From Apoda limacodes (Eukaryota; Arthropoda; Insecta; Lepidoptera; Limacodidae), in assembly GCA_946406115.1 (NCBI GenBank), contig OX291545.1, positions 6,758,001 through 6,822,000 of the forward strand: a DNA stretch of 64,000 nucleotides. Reading direction: 5' to 3'. A program made the position numbers and the translations under genes. The notes under the pieces were generated by a model. That model did no database searches, had not been told where the DNA came from, and saw only the letters and a program-made list of their open reading frames with translations. Shown piece by piece: positions 10,875-21,926 of this stretch; the stretch's first letter is position 1; the number at the start of each line of letters is the position of its first letter.

Positions 10875-10960
10875 ATGTATATGAGAGAGACGTATGTAGA
10901 CCTCTAGCCAATTTAATTAATTCATCATTTTTGTACTTATATCGTTTCATATCTGATAAT

Positions 10961-11060
10961 CGCCAATGCGCGAGTAATGGATGGTGTTGCAAGCGTTCAA
11001 AGGCTACGGTGACCGCTTAACATCAGAGGGACTGTCAGCTTGTTTGCCACCTTACTGTTA
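10961..11060 (+). mobile_element. CR1-like LINE 3' tail (copy 2)
   Basis: Contains GCGCGAGTAATGG, TGTTGCAAGCGTTC, GGCTACGGTGACCGCTTA and GCTTGTTTGCCACCTTA, the same tail as at 737-887 but in plus orientation and more diverged. No clear poly-A remains. Confidence 0.75.
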
Positions 11061-12137
11061 AGTATTAACTCACAATCACACAAATTAGGATAGCGCCGTC
11101 TGAATTAATCTACAAACCCGATTTTGATGAAACTTGCACTGTGTTCTCTTTTTTTTTAAAATCCGATCACTAGTTTTTGAGAAGTACGTGGATAAACATA
11201 CACTATTGAAATTTGGCACATCTGTTTAGGAGCTTATATAGAAAAACATAATTATTATTATATTAATACTGTGCAATACTAACAATTTTAATTATACGGG
11301 TCGAATTGTATGTTTTTTTTAATGCTTACATCACATTTGACGCTGACCTGTCTCGTAGTAGTTTACAATATTTATATTTTCAACAGTTAAATTGTAGTTT
11401 AAATTTGGTATGAAAATCAGTCATACTAAGCTGAACTTTAACTGACTGTAAGTTTTAGGCATTGTATAGAATACCTGGGTAGATATTCTACAGAATACTG
11501 GATTACATCCATTGCCTGTAACTAATCCACAATTTTTAACAAAAAGAAAACCATTTGAACTTATTTGATGTACCTAATTAGCCTTAAATTTATACTTGAT
11601 AAAGTATTTTACCACACTGAAGATTTTTCATGATGAAGAAAATAATATTTTCTGACTAATCTTTTCAGAAGCAGCAAGTTGTTTGAAAAGAAAGTAGGTT
11701 AGCAGAAAACAGCTCACAAAAGTGAGATTAATTCGTTTTGTGAAAAATATTGCCGTTTTAAACGCAAGAGAAAAATAAGTACTTAGCACTTCTGAAAAGA
11801 AAACAACTCCTTAATGCTTTTCGGCAAATATTTTCTGTCTATTTTAAGGTTACGTACCCAAAGGATGACAACTTAACACTAATCTGACCTTTAAAGATTT
11901 CTATTTTAAAGACTGATGTAGGTAGAAGCCAGATTTTTTTTAATAATTTGTTATTATAGCGGCTTTCTAACAAATAGCAAAAAATTACAAAAATAAAAAA
12001 ATATATGACGAGTACGAAAAACCGTACCGTAAAAACGGTAAGACATACAAACTTCAAACTTTAAATATTATAGTGTTAGGCCTATACAACAAGACATAAA
12101 AAAACTCGTCTAGCGCGACTCAGAATCATGGATTATG
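11061..12137. other. mostly unassigned AT-rich sequence
   Basis: The stretch 11090-11220 (AAACCCGATTTTGATGAAAC, then ATCCGATCACTAGTTTTTGA) has the style of lepidopteran dispersed repeats. The rest, including a minus-strand frame at 11839-12057, shows no recognisable gene. Confidence 0.4.
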
Positions 12138-12192
12138 TGGTGGTACCGAACCCTCGGTGCGCAACTCCGACTTGCACTTGGCCAGTTTTTTT
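12138..12192 (+). repeat. GGTTCCGTAC-type repeat, 3' end only
   Basis: GGTACCGAACCCTCGGTGCG then ACTTGCACTTGGCCAGTTTT matches the right-hand end of the family seen complete at 23335-23767. A truncated copy. Confidence 0.7.
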
Positions 12193-12322
12193 TACGAAGC
12201 GTACAAGATTATTGTGTTCACTACGAGTAGATAATTTATGGAAAAAAAAACATTACTCATGAAATTGCATTCGGCACCTAATTATAATTCGATAACCTAA
12301 TTTAGGACCTATCAAAATATAA

Positions 12323-12610
12323 ATTACTAGCTTTTGCCTGTGGCTCCACCAGTGCTTAATTCATATACCAACGCGGGATTTCTATGGACACTCCTTGATT
12401 ATAATAAGGAAGTTTCCTACAAGCTATAGCACTGTAGTTAGTTCAGGTGAAATTTTGTTGTAGTTATTCCTGCTGGAACTTTTTCCGGGACGAAAGCAGA
12501 TGTCCTACTTCGTTCCCTCACAAATTGTTGTGGCTAAAATCAGCTCAATCGGTTGCTACGTTGCGACGCTAAGACATTACAAACAAACAGACTATCACAA
12601 ATATATATGA
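12323..12610. repeat. dispersed repeat beginning CTAGCTTTTGCC
   Basis: Starts TACTAGCTTTTGCCTGTGGC and runs to AAAATCAGCTCAATCGGTTG and TTACAAACAAACAGACTATC. I recognise this layout as a very common lepidopteran repeat (CTAGCTTTTGCCCGCG...AAATCGGTTC...ACAAACAAACA). Whether it derives from a LINE tail or a Helitron-like element cannot be told here. Confidence 0.55.
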
Positions 12611-13639
12611 GAGTTCTATATTTATGTGCCCGTAAAGATACACTGTTTTTCTTACTTGTCTTATTTTATAAATTTAAAACCAAGAGAACTATGATTTTTC
12701 ATGTCACAATCATCAAAATACGTGTTTTGTATTTTCCACGTTTCTCCTCCAAATCTCAACAGAATTGCATAGAAATTCCTTATTATTATATGATAATGAA
12801 TTATATATATATATAAGACAATGAATTATTCTATGTCTGTATATTGTTTTCTTAAAAATTAGTTTATATATATGGGGTCGAAATATGTGATAAAAAAGAG
12901 GCAACGTTTTGAAATTGCAGGCCACAGTTATTTATATGAATGGTATTAAAAACAAAACAAAACAATCAGACATAGTGACGGTATAGATCTATCATATATA
13001 AAAAAGGAGAGTTCTAATACAAGAATCCAGAGAGGAAACAGGGGAATAATTTGTATAGGCAAATAGCCTGATATTTCCGCTTAATGTAAATTAATTGAAA
13101 TGTATTCCTTTGATATAGCATAATTTGGATTGCTTTGTTTCACGTAAACGGTGTTGCCGATTATGTTATTTACTGTTTTTAATGCGCCGCCGTGTGTGAG
13201 TAACTACACTTTACTTTTTGCTTCTGCGCCGCCGTGTGGAAGCAGACTTTACTTTTCATGTATATGTGATGCCCTAACGCATATAGGAGGGGGGGGGGCG
13301 TGTTTGTATTTAGAATTGTTTTTTAAATTGAACTTCTTTTACTATCTCATCCCTACCGAAATTTCTAAATTGTAGAAAATGTTATTAAAAGAAAGTACAT
13401 ATTGTGCGTATTTTTACAATTATTTAAAACATATGTTTTCAACCACATATTTACAACAATTTATTAATCCGCCGATGGAAATAAATTAAATGATTCAAAC
13501 ACCACTTTATTAATAGGGTAATTTACTAATAAGTTTAAGTAACAAAAAATATTTTACCGTAACTGTGTAGGTACAAATTATGATTTGTAAATGTATTATC
13601 TAACTTTAATCCTGATTATGGCTTGAAACTTAGAGAGAA
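12611..13639. other. AT-rich sequence without recognised genes
   Basis: Overlapping open frames on both strands (12553-12925 and 13151-13375) lack any domain. A short repeat, GCGCCGCCGTGTG, occurs twice (around 13184 and 13226), followed by a G run near 13290. A (TA)n stretch lies at about 12804-12815. Confidence 0.4.
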
Positions 13640-13885
13640 ACATAAGGTCATGCCTCACATGGGCATGAAATGCCTTAGGCGAGGGCTTTAAGAGTATAAT
13701 GTGTCCATAGACAATCACGCGGGCCCAGTGCGGATTGTGCACTTCATATACCTACATCTTTAACGGTATGTAGGTTTTCTCACGAAGGTTGCCGTCATCA
13801 AAGCAAGTGGTGCGAACAAACAATTTATTACAAAAATTTAGAAGATTCGAACCGCGGGCGCCGGATTCCAACAGCACTACACTAC
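13640..13885 (-). mobile_element. tRNA-derived SINE
   Basis: Read on the minus strand, the head has a Pol III A-box-like TAGTGTAGTGCTGTTGG and a B box GGTTCGAATC with the usual separation. The body (plus-strand landmarks GCCCAGTGCGGATTGTGCAC, GTAGGTTTTCTCACGA) matches a SINE body I know to be abundant in Lepidoptera. It is not a tRNA gene: no cloverleaf or acceptor stem can be completed. Confidence 0.65.
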
Positions 13886-14290
13886 CATATAGTTATTGCA
13901 ACTACATCATCATTGACTGACAATTAAACAAAAAGAAAAAACAATTATAATTCTGCGTAACCAAAGTTTCGAATCGTTTGAATGTAGGTGGAGTTGCTAG
14001 CGCCGGATGCACCTACCAATGTTCTGAAGAAGTTGATGCAGAAGGTGACAGTATTACAGTCATCCTTGACTTGGCACTCACATCAACAGCAAGATCGTTT
14101 GCATGCAATTCTCGCCAAAATATAATATGACTTGGAGGCATTAATAGTCTAAGTTTAATTATAATAGCATCCTTTCTCTGTGTGCTGATTCCTCGTGGGG
14201 AATTTTCGATGACTGGACGTGGCAGAACACTCTTCTCGTACTTGGCTTTTATAAACTGAATTTCAGTATAAGTTTTTATAAGGATTTTTT
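13886..14290. other. unassigned sequence
   Basis: No gene, RNA or repeat recognised. Confidence 0.4.
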
Positions 14291-14426
14291 AACAAATAGG
14301 CTGTAAGAATTTCGTGTCTTTTAGTCTTCAACTAATTCACGCAAATAAAGTCTAGGAGAACAAATAGGCTGTAAGAATTTCGTGTCTCTTATTCTTCAAC
14401 TAATTCACGCAAATAAAGTCTAGGAG
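14291..14426 (+). repeat. 68-bp tandem duplication
   Basis: Two head-to-tail copies (14291-14358 and 14359-14426) both start AACAAATAGGCTGTAAGAAT and end AATAAAGTCTAGGAG. They differ at only about two positions (TCTTTTAGTC versus TCTCTTATTC), so the duplication is recent. Confidence 0.95.
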
Positions 14427-15660
14427 TCAATTTTTTAACCCGTTGCGCAGTAGAGTGATCTTCCGAATACAAAAAATCGCCAATGTTCATAACCTTGACG
14501 TCAGTTTTTCTTAGAGTTTTAACAACATTTACACAATCATAAAAATCGTAAATTTTTTAGTTGACACTTCATAATAATTCTTTCAATCAGTTTTATTATG
14601 AGGTGTTTCCAAGTTTATAATAATTCTGAGTTCAATTTTAATAATTCTTTTTCATTATGTGACTAAAGAGTACCTAAGATTGATTTTAAACTTTTATTTT
14701 GGATTTAATTTACTTTTATTTTATTATAATAACGTTACGTAATACGTACGATTAAGTAATATTATTGCCATCGTTACTTCTTTATTAGTACTTCTCAAAT
14801 ACAAAGATCTGATGAGTAAGTCATTTTTCTTCTTATAGTAGCTACTACCTATGTGATTAAAAAGTACGAAACAATTAATCGTATATAATCGTCATGACTA
14901 GACAGGCACTGAGATTGATTTAAGTAGGATTAAAAATAAAATTTAATGATTTGTTTTATCACTTGCGTGGTCATTATTCTTTAGATCGTTATATCTTCTA
15001 TCAAATAATATAACATAAACTCAAAGCATTTCTAGCATCTAACTAGATAAAGTTTTGAAAACTTTTGGTAATCACCATGCCTGTGCGCCGATTGAGGGAT
15101 TTTTGATCAATTGTTACGCTCTCCATCAACCCGCCACCGCTCTTCATAAATTACAACCCAGTAACACAGTTTCTGCGCTGTGAAGGTATAGCCTAAAACG
15201 CAGTAATTACTAAAATGCTGTGATGTACTTAAGGAATTACATATTAATTGGTTGAATAGGTAATAATAATTATACAGTATTTTTAGGTACTGTGATTTTT
15301 CCTAGACACAAGTTAGGATTTTACAACTGTAATCTAATTTTAACACAGTATTTAAACAAAAAGCTGTGTTTTAGGCTTGGAATTGCAATTTACTGCGTTC
15401 TAACTAACTGTTAATATCGGTTTGTAGTCATTGTTTCTTGCCTTAAACGCAGTAACCTCTAACTTGCTGTTTTCAAACCATGCAATGCCTACATGCTGCG
15501 TTTTGTCTTGACATTGGTCTGAATTTAGAAAAAATACTATGTTTTCAGTTATCATAACTCAGAAACCAGAAACGCTAAAAATTAACCAAAAATATGCCGC
15601 GATAGATCTCGTTTTTGTGGTTACGGTAATGTAATAAAAGTTATTGTTATAAAAGTAAAA
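14427..15660. other. AT-rich sequence without recognised genes
   Basis: Nothing coding seen. The motif AAACGCAGTAA or near variants occurs at about 15198 and 15445, with related CTGCGTT/GCTGTG words between 15170 and 15540, which may mark an old degenerate repeat. Confidence 0.4.
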
Positions 15661-15661
15661 G

Positions 15662-16460
15662 TTATACGGCATAGTTGGACTCGTCGATCGTAACGGGGGG
15701 CAGAGGATCCTGTGGGGGCAGAGATGCTCTGCGCTCCACTTCACCGTCTACCTCTCGCACGTGGTTGGGATCGAATGGTTGTGTGCTTAAGGCACATTGG
15801 GTTTGGAGGCTAGATGCAAGGCTACCCGTTTTTTCGTCGTCATCAAACGCGGTAACGTTGTTGGGACGAGTTAGCGGAGGGAGGGAATGGAAGGTGTCTG
15901 ATTTTAACGCTCTGGCTAGGCGCCAATAAGCTTGATGAGAAGGAGAAATGTTCTCCATCAGATCACCAAAATGCTAGGCAGCTACAGCTGATCTTACACG
16001 GCGGTGTAAGTCGTTGAAGCGAACTTTGTTTTCGGTAGGGCGAGCGCTATCGCGTCTCTAGAGAGCTGCATTAAGCTCAGTCATTAGCGACCTGATGTGC
16101 TGAGGCGGGATTAGGTGGTGGTAGTCACCAACCGGCACAAATCTTGAGCATTCGGCAACGGTGGCGGTCAGGTGGCTAGTGAGTGATTCGATAGCCACGT
16201 TTTATCGTTCAAAGACGAGATATTGTCGGGAACGCTATCTAGATGTGGCAAGCTGGGATTTTTGAGTAATTGCTCGAATTAATCCTAGTCCGTCACGGTT
16301 CTAGTGTCAGGAGGAGTGTCAGATGGGGAACCTAATCGGAGGATGAGAGGGCGATGGTCCGAGTTAACCTCTATGGAGCGAAAGTTTAGCCTTACACTCT
16401 TTAGAAGTGCTATGTCGAGCACGTCAGCGTTATGGGGAAAGTAAGTGGGCGTATAACAAC
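15662..16460 (-). pseudogene. jockey-clade LINE fragment, endonuclease end to RT start
   Basis: Reading the minus strand from about 16460: PTYFPHNADVLDIALLKSV and NSDHRPLIL, the C-terminal end of an APE-type endonuclease whose SDHRP motif carries the final catalytic Asp and His. Then come FVPVGDYHHLIPPQHIRSLM, ENKVRFNDLHRRVRSAVAA and FGDLMENISPSHQAYWRLAR, the linker typical of jockey ORF2. Last is VDGEVERRASLPPQDPLPPV just before the RT finger. Internal stops occur (for example TAG in the NAAL segment) and there is one frame change. Everything upstream in the endonuclease and all of the RT core are missing. The endonuclease end abuts truncated GGTTCCGTAC-type repeats starting near 16470. Confidence 0.85.
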
Positions 16461-16469
16461 AAAAACAAA

Positions 16470-17085
16470 TAATTAAGAGGGCTCCCATACAACAAACGTG
16501 ATTTTTTTTACCGTTTTTATAGACTTTGCACTCTCACTTGGCCGATTTTTTGTTATTACTTTATTTTATAATTACCTATTTTGTAACTCATGAGAGTCTT
16601 AAAATGGTATTTTCTTCAGATTATCTTAATTTCTAAGTCTATACAAGATTTTTTCAAAATTAGCTCGAAAAATCTCAAAATTTTTCGTGGCGCGCCTCAA
16701 CCGGTTTTTTTTTTAATTGGCGCGTAACCTCTAATCTCATCAACCGTGATAGTTAGACTGTTGAAATTTTCACAGATGATTTATTTCTGTTGCCGCTATA
16801 TCAACAAATAAAAAAAAGAATAAACTAAATATTTAAGGAGGCACCCATACAACAAACGTGATTTTTTTGCACGTTTTCGCTCGCTATTAATAACGGCAAC
16901 AGGTAGACGCTTGAAATATTCACAGAATATTTGGCTATATGATCACTTCGAAAATAAATTATTAAAATAAAATAAAACAAATATTTAGTCAATTTAATCC
17001 CACACAAAAAACGTGATTTTTTTGGCGTTTTTTGGAAAATTTACGTGCCTTCGTGCGCGAGTCCGACTCGCACTTGGCTGATTTT
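16470..17085 (+). repeat. two truncated GGTTCCGTAC-type repeats in tandem orientation
   Basis: The first copy (16470-16550) has GGGCTCCCATACAACAAACG and CTCACTTGGCCGATTTTTT, that is only the 3' end. The second (about 16725-17085) begins within the family at CTCATCAACCGTGATAGTTA and runs to GAGTCCGACTCGCACTTGGC. Both lie in plus orientation. Between them (16551-16724) is unassigned sequence. Compare the full-length copy at 23335-23767. Confidence 0.8.
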
Positions 17086-18230
17086 TATTAACTACTGTAA
17101 TTTTAAGAGGCCATATTAAGCTTGATTCACGTTTTCGTATAGGCATTTTATATAGGAATGCGTTTTGTTATTCTAAACTAAAAATATACTATAGTATGTC
17201 TTTATTTCTCTTGCCGTCAAAATGTAACACGCTTTTATTACTTAGTTCTATTCAGGCGCCGCCCCGCCGGTGTGTTACGGATCTTCTCCTAAACGGCAAA
17301 TATTGAATGTACGACAATTATTTCAACATTCGCACATCTTCAATCATTGTGAAATTTGTGGACAACACACAACATAGAACGTAAAAACGCACAAAATGCT
17401 TCCTATAGTGGAAACTATAGAAGATTGGTGTTTGCTTAAGCCGAAGGCCGAATACTTTTTATTTGGTAAAGTAAAAAGTGCTAGTGCGGAATCGTCAATT
17501 TTCTTCACTCAAGACATCTACGTTATATATCACTTATTGAATAAAGAATAAAAAAAATATATTTATGTAGTTAAAGTCGTAAGTAATAATAAAATTTGCC
17601 GTTAACCTAAAATAATCGACAGAGACGTAATTTATTACATAGCTAAGTGAGTACTTAAGATACTTAGCTAACTTGTCACAATATATCACAACTTGCCAGG
17701 AAATTATGTCCCGTATTATACACATTATCCTGGGCGACGACAAAGTGGAACCCTGAGATATATTACAATGTCAAGCAAGAAATGTTTTCTCATTATACTG
17801 TTATAATTTGACAAAGTGCTAAGATTTTTTTATAGTAAAACCGTTTTTTTTATAGTTAGGAATAAAAACCGACCAAATGCGCGTTGTTCACGCTTTTACT
17901 TAAGGTTTCTTAAAATGACAGATATTGCGAATATCTATAAAACTGATTTTATAAAAAAAAATTATTAAAAACTATTATTTATAGCAATATTATCCTTAAA
18001 ACGTTTAGTAAATTATGTATAGTAGGTACTTATCTACACTCCTGTTATAAGTAAAATAAAAGAGGAATGTGAAAACCAAAAGGCCTATTTCTTGATTTTT
18101 CAGGTAAAAGGTTGCAGTTAATTTTTGTTGCTATATCTAATAAATCCGATGGGGTAACATTTACCTCTGTAGCACTGCTAGATGAGTCATCACTTATTTT
18201 GCTTTTCAAACTTTTCAATACCACAAGATG
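17086..18230. other. AT-rich sequence without recognised genes
   Basis: A short GC-rich patch (GGCGCCGCCCCGCCGG near 17256) is the only compositional outlier. The minus-strand frame at 17534-17743 has no recognisable domain. Confidence 0.4.
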
Positions 18231-18289
18231 ATCATTAGTTTAATACGTAAAATAAATCGTTATGTTTATTTTGGCGGAAAATCCAGATT

Positions 18290-18605
18290 AACCTACTGCG
18301 CATGCGCCAAGCATCAACCAATCAACGCTCGGAACAGTTTCGCCGCGACAGATATAGCCTTTGTTCCTAAATTTTAACCGGCATACTGGCCAGTACGGTG
18401 TGACGTCATTTTCTAACGTCATACTGCTGCTGTTCCGAAATATAACCGAAATATGACGTCACATCGTACTGGCCAGTATGCTGGTTCAAATTAAATATAA
18501 CCGAAATATGACGTCACACCGTACTGGCCAGTATGCTGGTTCAAATTTAGGAACACAGACCAAATATATATAAAACCGCGGGGTTATCATCTATCTTGCG
18601 GGAGC
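18290..18605 (+). promoter_or_regulatory. promoter-like region: NRF1-like, CCAAT, three CREs, TATA
   Basis: In order on the plus strand: TGCGCATGCGCC (18297-18308), one base off the NRF1 palindrome; CCAAT (18318-18322); three perfect CRE octamers TGACGTCA (18401-18408, 18454-18461, 18509-18516); and TATATAAAA (18567-18575). A start site would be expected near 18600. Downstream to about 18740 the sequence is GC-richer than average but no open frame of note follows. The CREs all lie inside a MITE (18362-18556). That this is a working promoter is inference. Confidence 0.4.
18362..18556. mobile_element. MITE with 48-bp inverted repeats and internal duplication
   Basis: The left arm (18362-18409) and right arm (18508-18556) are near-perfect inverted copies, sharing TGTTCCTAAATTT at the outer end and CATACTGGCCAGTACGGTGT inside. 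The right half is tandemly duplicated: a 55-bp unit at 18438-18492 and 18493-18547, both starting AAATATAACCGAAATATGAC. The element is about 195 bp with no coding capacity. Target duplication is not obvious. Confidence 0.85.
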
Positions 18606-19690
18606 AGTGCAAGAGCCTCATATTTCGCGATAATCGCTGTCAAACACCAATTTCGAATTATGTATTGCGATGCAAGTAGCGATAAGTCGACGCTAGCGCC
18701 TCTATCAGGCGATTTAGGAGTTAATGGAATTATGTATGACAACAATTAGTGAGCGGTTAGCAAGCCATATGAAATGTCAAATTTGCGTTTACCTTTTTAA
18801 TGGCTGCAAACTGATCGCAGTGTCATTGCAAGCTAATATATATTAAATTAAAGACTTTAGACATTTTCAAAACATTAATTGTTAAAAAAGACATCCGCAA
18901 GCCATGAATCAAAGTTAGGTAACACCACATAAACCAGTGTGCGAGTCAGAATACGCTTTGTCGTACCTTATCCAATTTTCTGTTTAAACTTGTGTTTTGG
19001 TTAATTTTGTGTGTGTTTGTGAATTTGAAGTCGCTTATATACTGGAAAGAATACCAGAGAAACTGTGTATGCTGATTTAAAACCCAAAATTGCCTATTAA
19101 AATACTTTTACCTACTAATAAAGGAATTTAGGAAGTTGACAACATAAGATTACTAAAAGCGAAGAAAATTATATGTATTCAACGCAGGGCTATAGCTAGA
19201 GTTGAATCTAAGGTAGGGCAGCGGTAGTTTCATATAGTGCGCAAGTAATTTTTCTATCTAATTATTATAACTGTTTGTGAGCGTGAGTAGGTAATTAATT
19301 GGGTGGGAGCGCGGGAAAACAAGAGCAAAATGGTATTGATTTATAGCACGGGAAAACAATTTATATATATTATACCGTAGTTTATGGTACTTTTAAGGTA
19401 GGGCATTCGTATTCCAAAGTAGGGCATTGCCCAAAAATGCACCCCCTTAGCTACGGCCCTGATTCAACGGCAAGATACTGGGACCTACCTATTCATTACA
19501 CCATAAATGAAGTAGGAAAACTTGCAGTTAAAAACCTACCTAAAATACTATAGCTCTCTAAAATAATCCAAACAATTGATGAAGTCAGCAGGACTATCTA
19601 TATTAATAAATAAATGTTTAAGTGCTATTAAGGAATAAATGAAATATATTTTACTGACTACACTGAACAAGCTCGCATGGAATAAGGATA
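18606..19690. other. unassigned sequence
   Basis: The words TAGGGCAG/TAGGGCATT recur near 19216, 19397 and 19422, followed by CCCTTAGCTACGGCCCTG at 19443-19460. This suggests a decayed dispersed repeat. No gene seen. Confidence 0.4.
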
Positions 19691-19699
19691 TAATCCTAC

Positions 19700-20280
19700 T
19701 AATATTAAAAAAAGTGAAGGTTTGTTTTGATGTTTGTTACTCTTTCACGCTTCAACCACTGGACGGATCGGGATGAAACTTGGCATACATATATGCTAGG
19801 TCCTGGAATAGCATATAGGCTACTTTTTATCCCGAAATTCCCGCGGTAATATCTATAACTGGACTTAAACGAACTATAACTATTCTACAGCTTGATATAG
19901 CAAACTTCATTAGTGTAATTAAGGAGTAAATCACAGTCGCCGATAACCGAATTTAGGGCAGCATAGCCGCTGGCAAATCAGTATACCTAATTGAGGAGTT
20001 CCTCGCCGATAACCGAATTAAGGGCGGGCTTCAACCACTGGATAGATCGGGATGAAACTTGGCAACCTATAGATTAAGTCCTGTAAGAGCACATAGGCTA
20101 CTTTTTATCCCGAAAAATTCAAAAGTTCGGGAGGAGGAACTATAACCGAGCTTAAACGAACTATAGCTATAGCTACAGCTTGCTATAGCAAACGTCATAT
20201 GTATAATAATTAATGAGTTAATTGAGGAGTTCCCCGCCGATAAACGATTTAGGGCTGGCGGAGCCGCTGGCAAAATTTAG
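19700..20280 (+). repeat. tandem pair of a 279-bp dispersed repeat
   Basis: Copy A starts at 19749 and copy B at 20028, both GCTTCAACCACTGGA(C/T)(G/A)GATC then GGGATGAAACTTGGCA. They share CATAGGCTACTTTTTATCCC, GAGCTTAAACGAACTATA-like blocks and an end reading CGCCGATAAACGATTTAGGG. The preamble 19700-19748 (CTACTAATATTA...TGTTTGTTACTCTTTCACGC) is the usual start of a lepidopteran dispersed repeat. A fragment of the same family end occurs at 55110-55150. Confidence 0.8.
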
Positions 20281-20330
20281 TTGTTACCATAATACAACAT
20301 AATAAATTAAACTATAAAAACCAACCTGCA

Positions 20331-20428
20331 ATTTTTTTTATACCACTAAGGTGGCTAACAAGCTTGATGGTAAGCAGTTACCGTCACAGTCACCTATGGA
20401 CGCTTGCAACACCAAGGGCATCACTCGT
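20331..20428 (-). mobile_element. CR1-like LINE 3' tail (copy 3)
   Basis: T run, ACCACTAAGGTGGCTAACAA, a short internal deletion (the CGGTCCGCC block is gone), then CTATGGACGCTTGCAACACC. A minus-orientation truncated copy of the 27403-28386 family. Confidence 0.8.
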
Positions 20429-21876
20429 AATAAAACAATTCACCTATCACTTAGCAACAAGTGATTAATAAACAAAAGTTCATCATTGTTGGTTGATGAT
20501 GACTTGAAGAGTATGAACAAACCATACACTTAATATATAAATACACAAGTTTTTGTTGTGTATCCACATCTAGAACTTCCAAGGGTTAAATTTTAAGTGT
20601 AGGAATTAATATTCAAAGATGGCAGTCAACATTAACTTCTACAATAGATTACGGCCTTTAGCAAATAGCAAGCCTTACCCTAGTTGCTGGATCATCAACC
20701 TTGATAAACTTTTGTCAAGCAGGATGCAGCTTTCGCCAAGTGTATAGGTCAAAAGTGGGAAATTTAATAAAACTGTGACTAGCGCTCAGGACTGTTCACC
20801 TCATAAGCTCAAAACTGCTCTGCAGGCAATAGAAAAAAACTGCAACGCTTGAATATACTTCACAGAATAATAAAAGTGCTCGTAGATCTTATTATCAAAG
20901 GAGAAAGAAGGTTCTTGATTAGAGACCGCAGTCATAAGAATAATGAAAATGTCTTCATCTCATGCCACCATCAATTTCAAATTAAACTTCAGTTGACCTA
21001 GCTGAATTCAAGTGGTACAGACTGATTTATTTAAGAAATACCTGGGATAAGCCTATATCTAGCAGGCGAGGTTAGCTCTAAGACTAATATGTTGATGAAG
21101 TCATCAAATCGTGCAGCAGTTTACTGAAATGATATGCATAAGACATTTTGTTAATGATAAAACATTTATGAAGTGATTAGTTTTAGTTAAATAATAGCAC
21201 AAAATAAATTAAGAAGAAATTACATTCAATTTTTTTATTATATTATTTCAATTCTTGTACTGAATCTAATTCTACTGTGGTATCCGCTACAATATTTGAT
21301 CCATTTAAAGCAACAGTGATCTTTTTGTTAATATCTTCAGTACTTGACTTCTGTAATTCATATCAACCATTGCTTATAGTGCGTCTACAGTTCACGTTCT
21401 TATACTTGCAAGATTACTTAAACAATATAAAAAACATTACTTCACTTGTTGTGACAGTGACACGCAACCTAAAATAAAATATCAACATCATCTGTTTAAT
21501 ATTGAAACAAGGAAAACCGGCACGGTTTAGTGCTATAATGGTAAAAATTATTGTAAACTATCGCTGTAATACGAAAAAAAAATACTTTAAAATTACTTTT
21601 TTTATAATTAAAAAATTATATGCATAAATTATGCAATCAAAGAACATTTGTAAGATTCGTAATTTCGATTTCAAAGCTTTAGCATAAATAAAAATATTTA
21701 ACTTTTTTATGTAATTTTGCACGGAGAGAAATTTTAATATTTAAAATTAATGCTCAAGCTTTTGACTCAAGACTTTGTAATCAGTTATTTAAAATCTTTG
21801 AACTGTAAAAAGTAGCGTGGTAAAATATTCATTGAATAATAATCATTGTAGATATTACAAAAAAAAAAAAAATTCT
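20429..21876. other. unassigned sequence
   Basis: The stretch 20600-21130 is less AT-rich and contains short open pieces, but no domain could be read. Frames at 21277-21477 and 21829-22053 look like chance. A run of 13 A lies near 21860. Confidence 0.35.
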
Positions 21877-21926
21877 AAAAAAAACCGTCCAAGTGCGAGC
21901 CTGGCTCGCGCACCAAGGGTACCTTA
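21877..21926 (-). repeat. GGTTCCGTAC-type repeat, 3' end, reversed
   Basis: AAAACCGTCCAAGTGCGAGC then CTGGCTCGCGCACCAAGGGT is the complement of the family's right end. Truncated. Confidence 0.65.

Noticed and set aside
13640..13885. a true tRNA gene
   Set aside because: A and B boxes are present, but no cloverleaf closes and the sequence continues into a SINE body.
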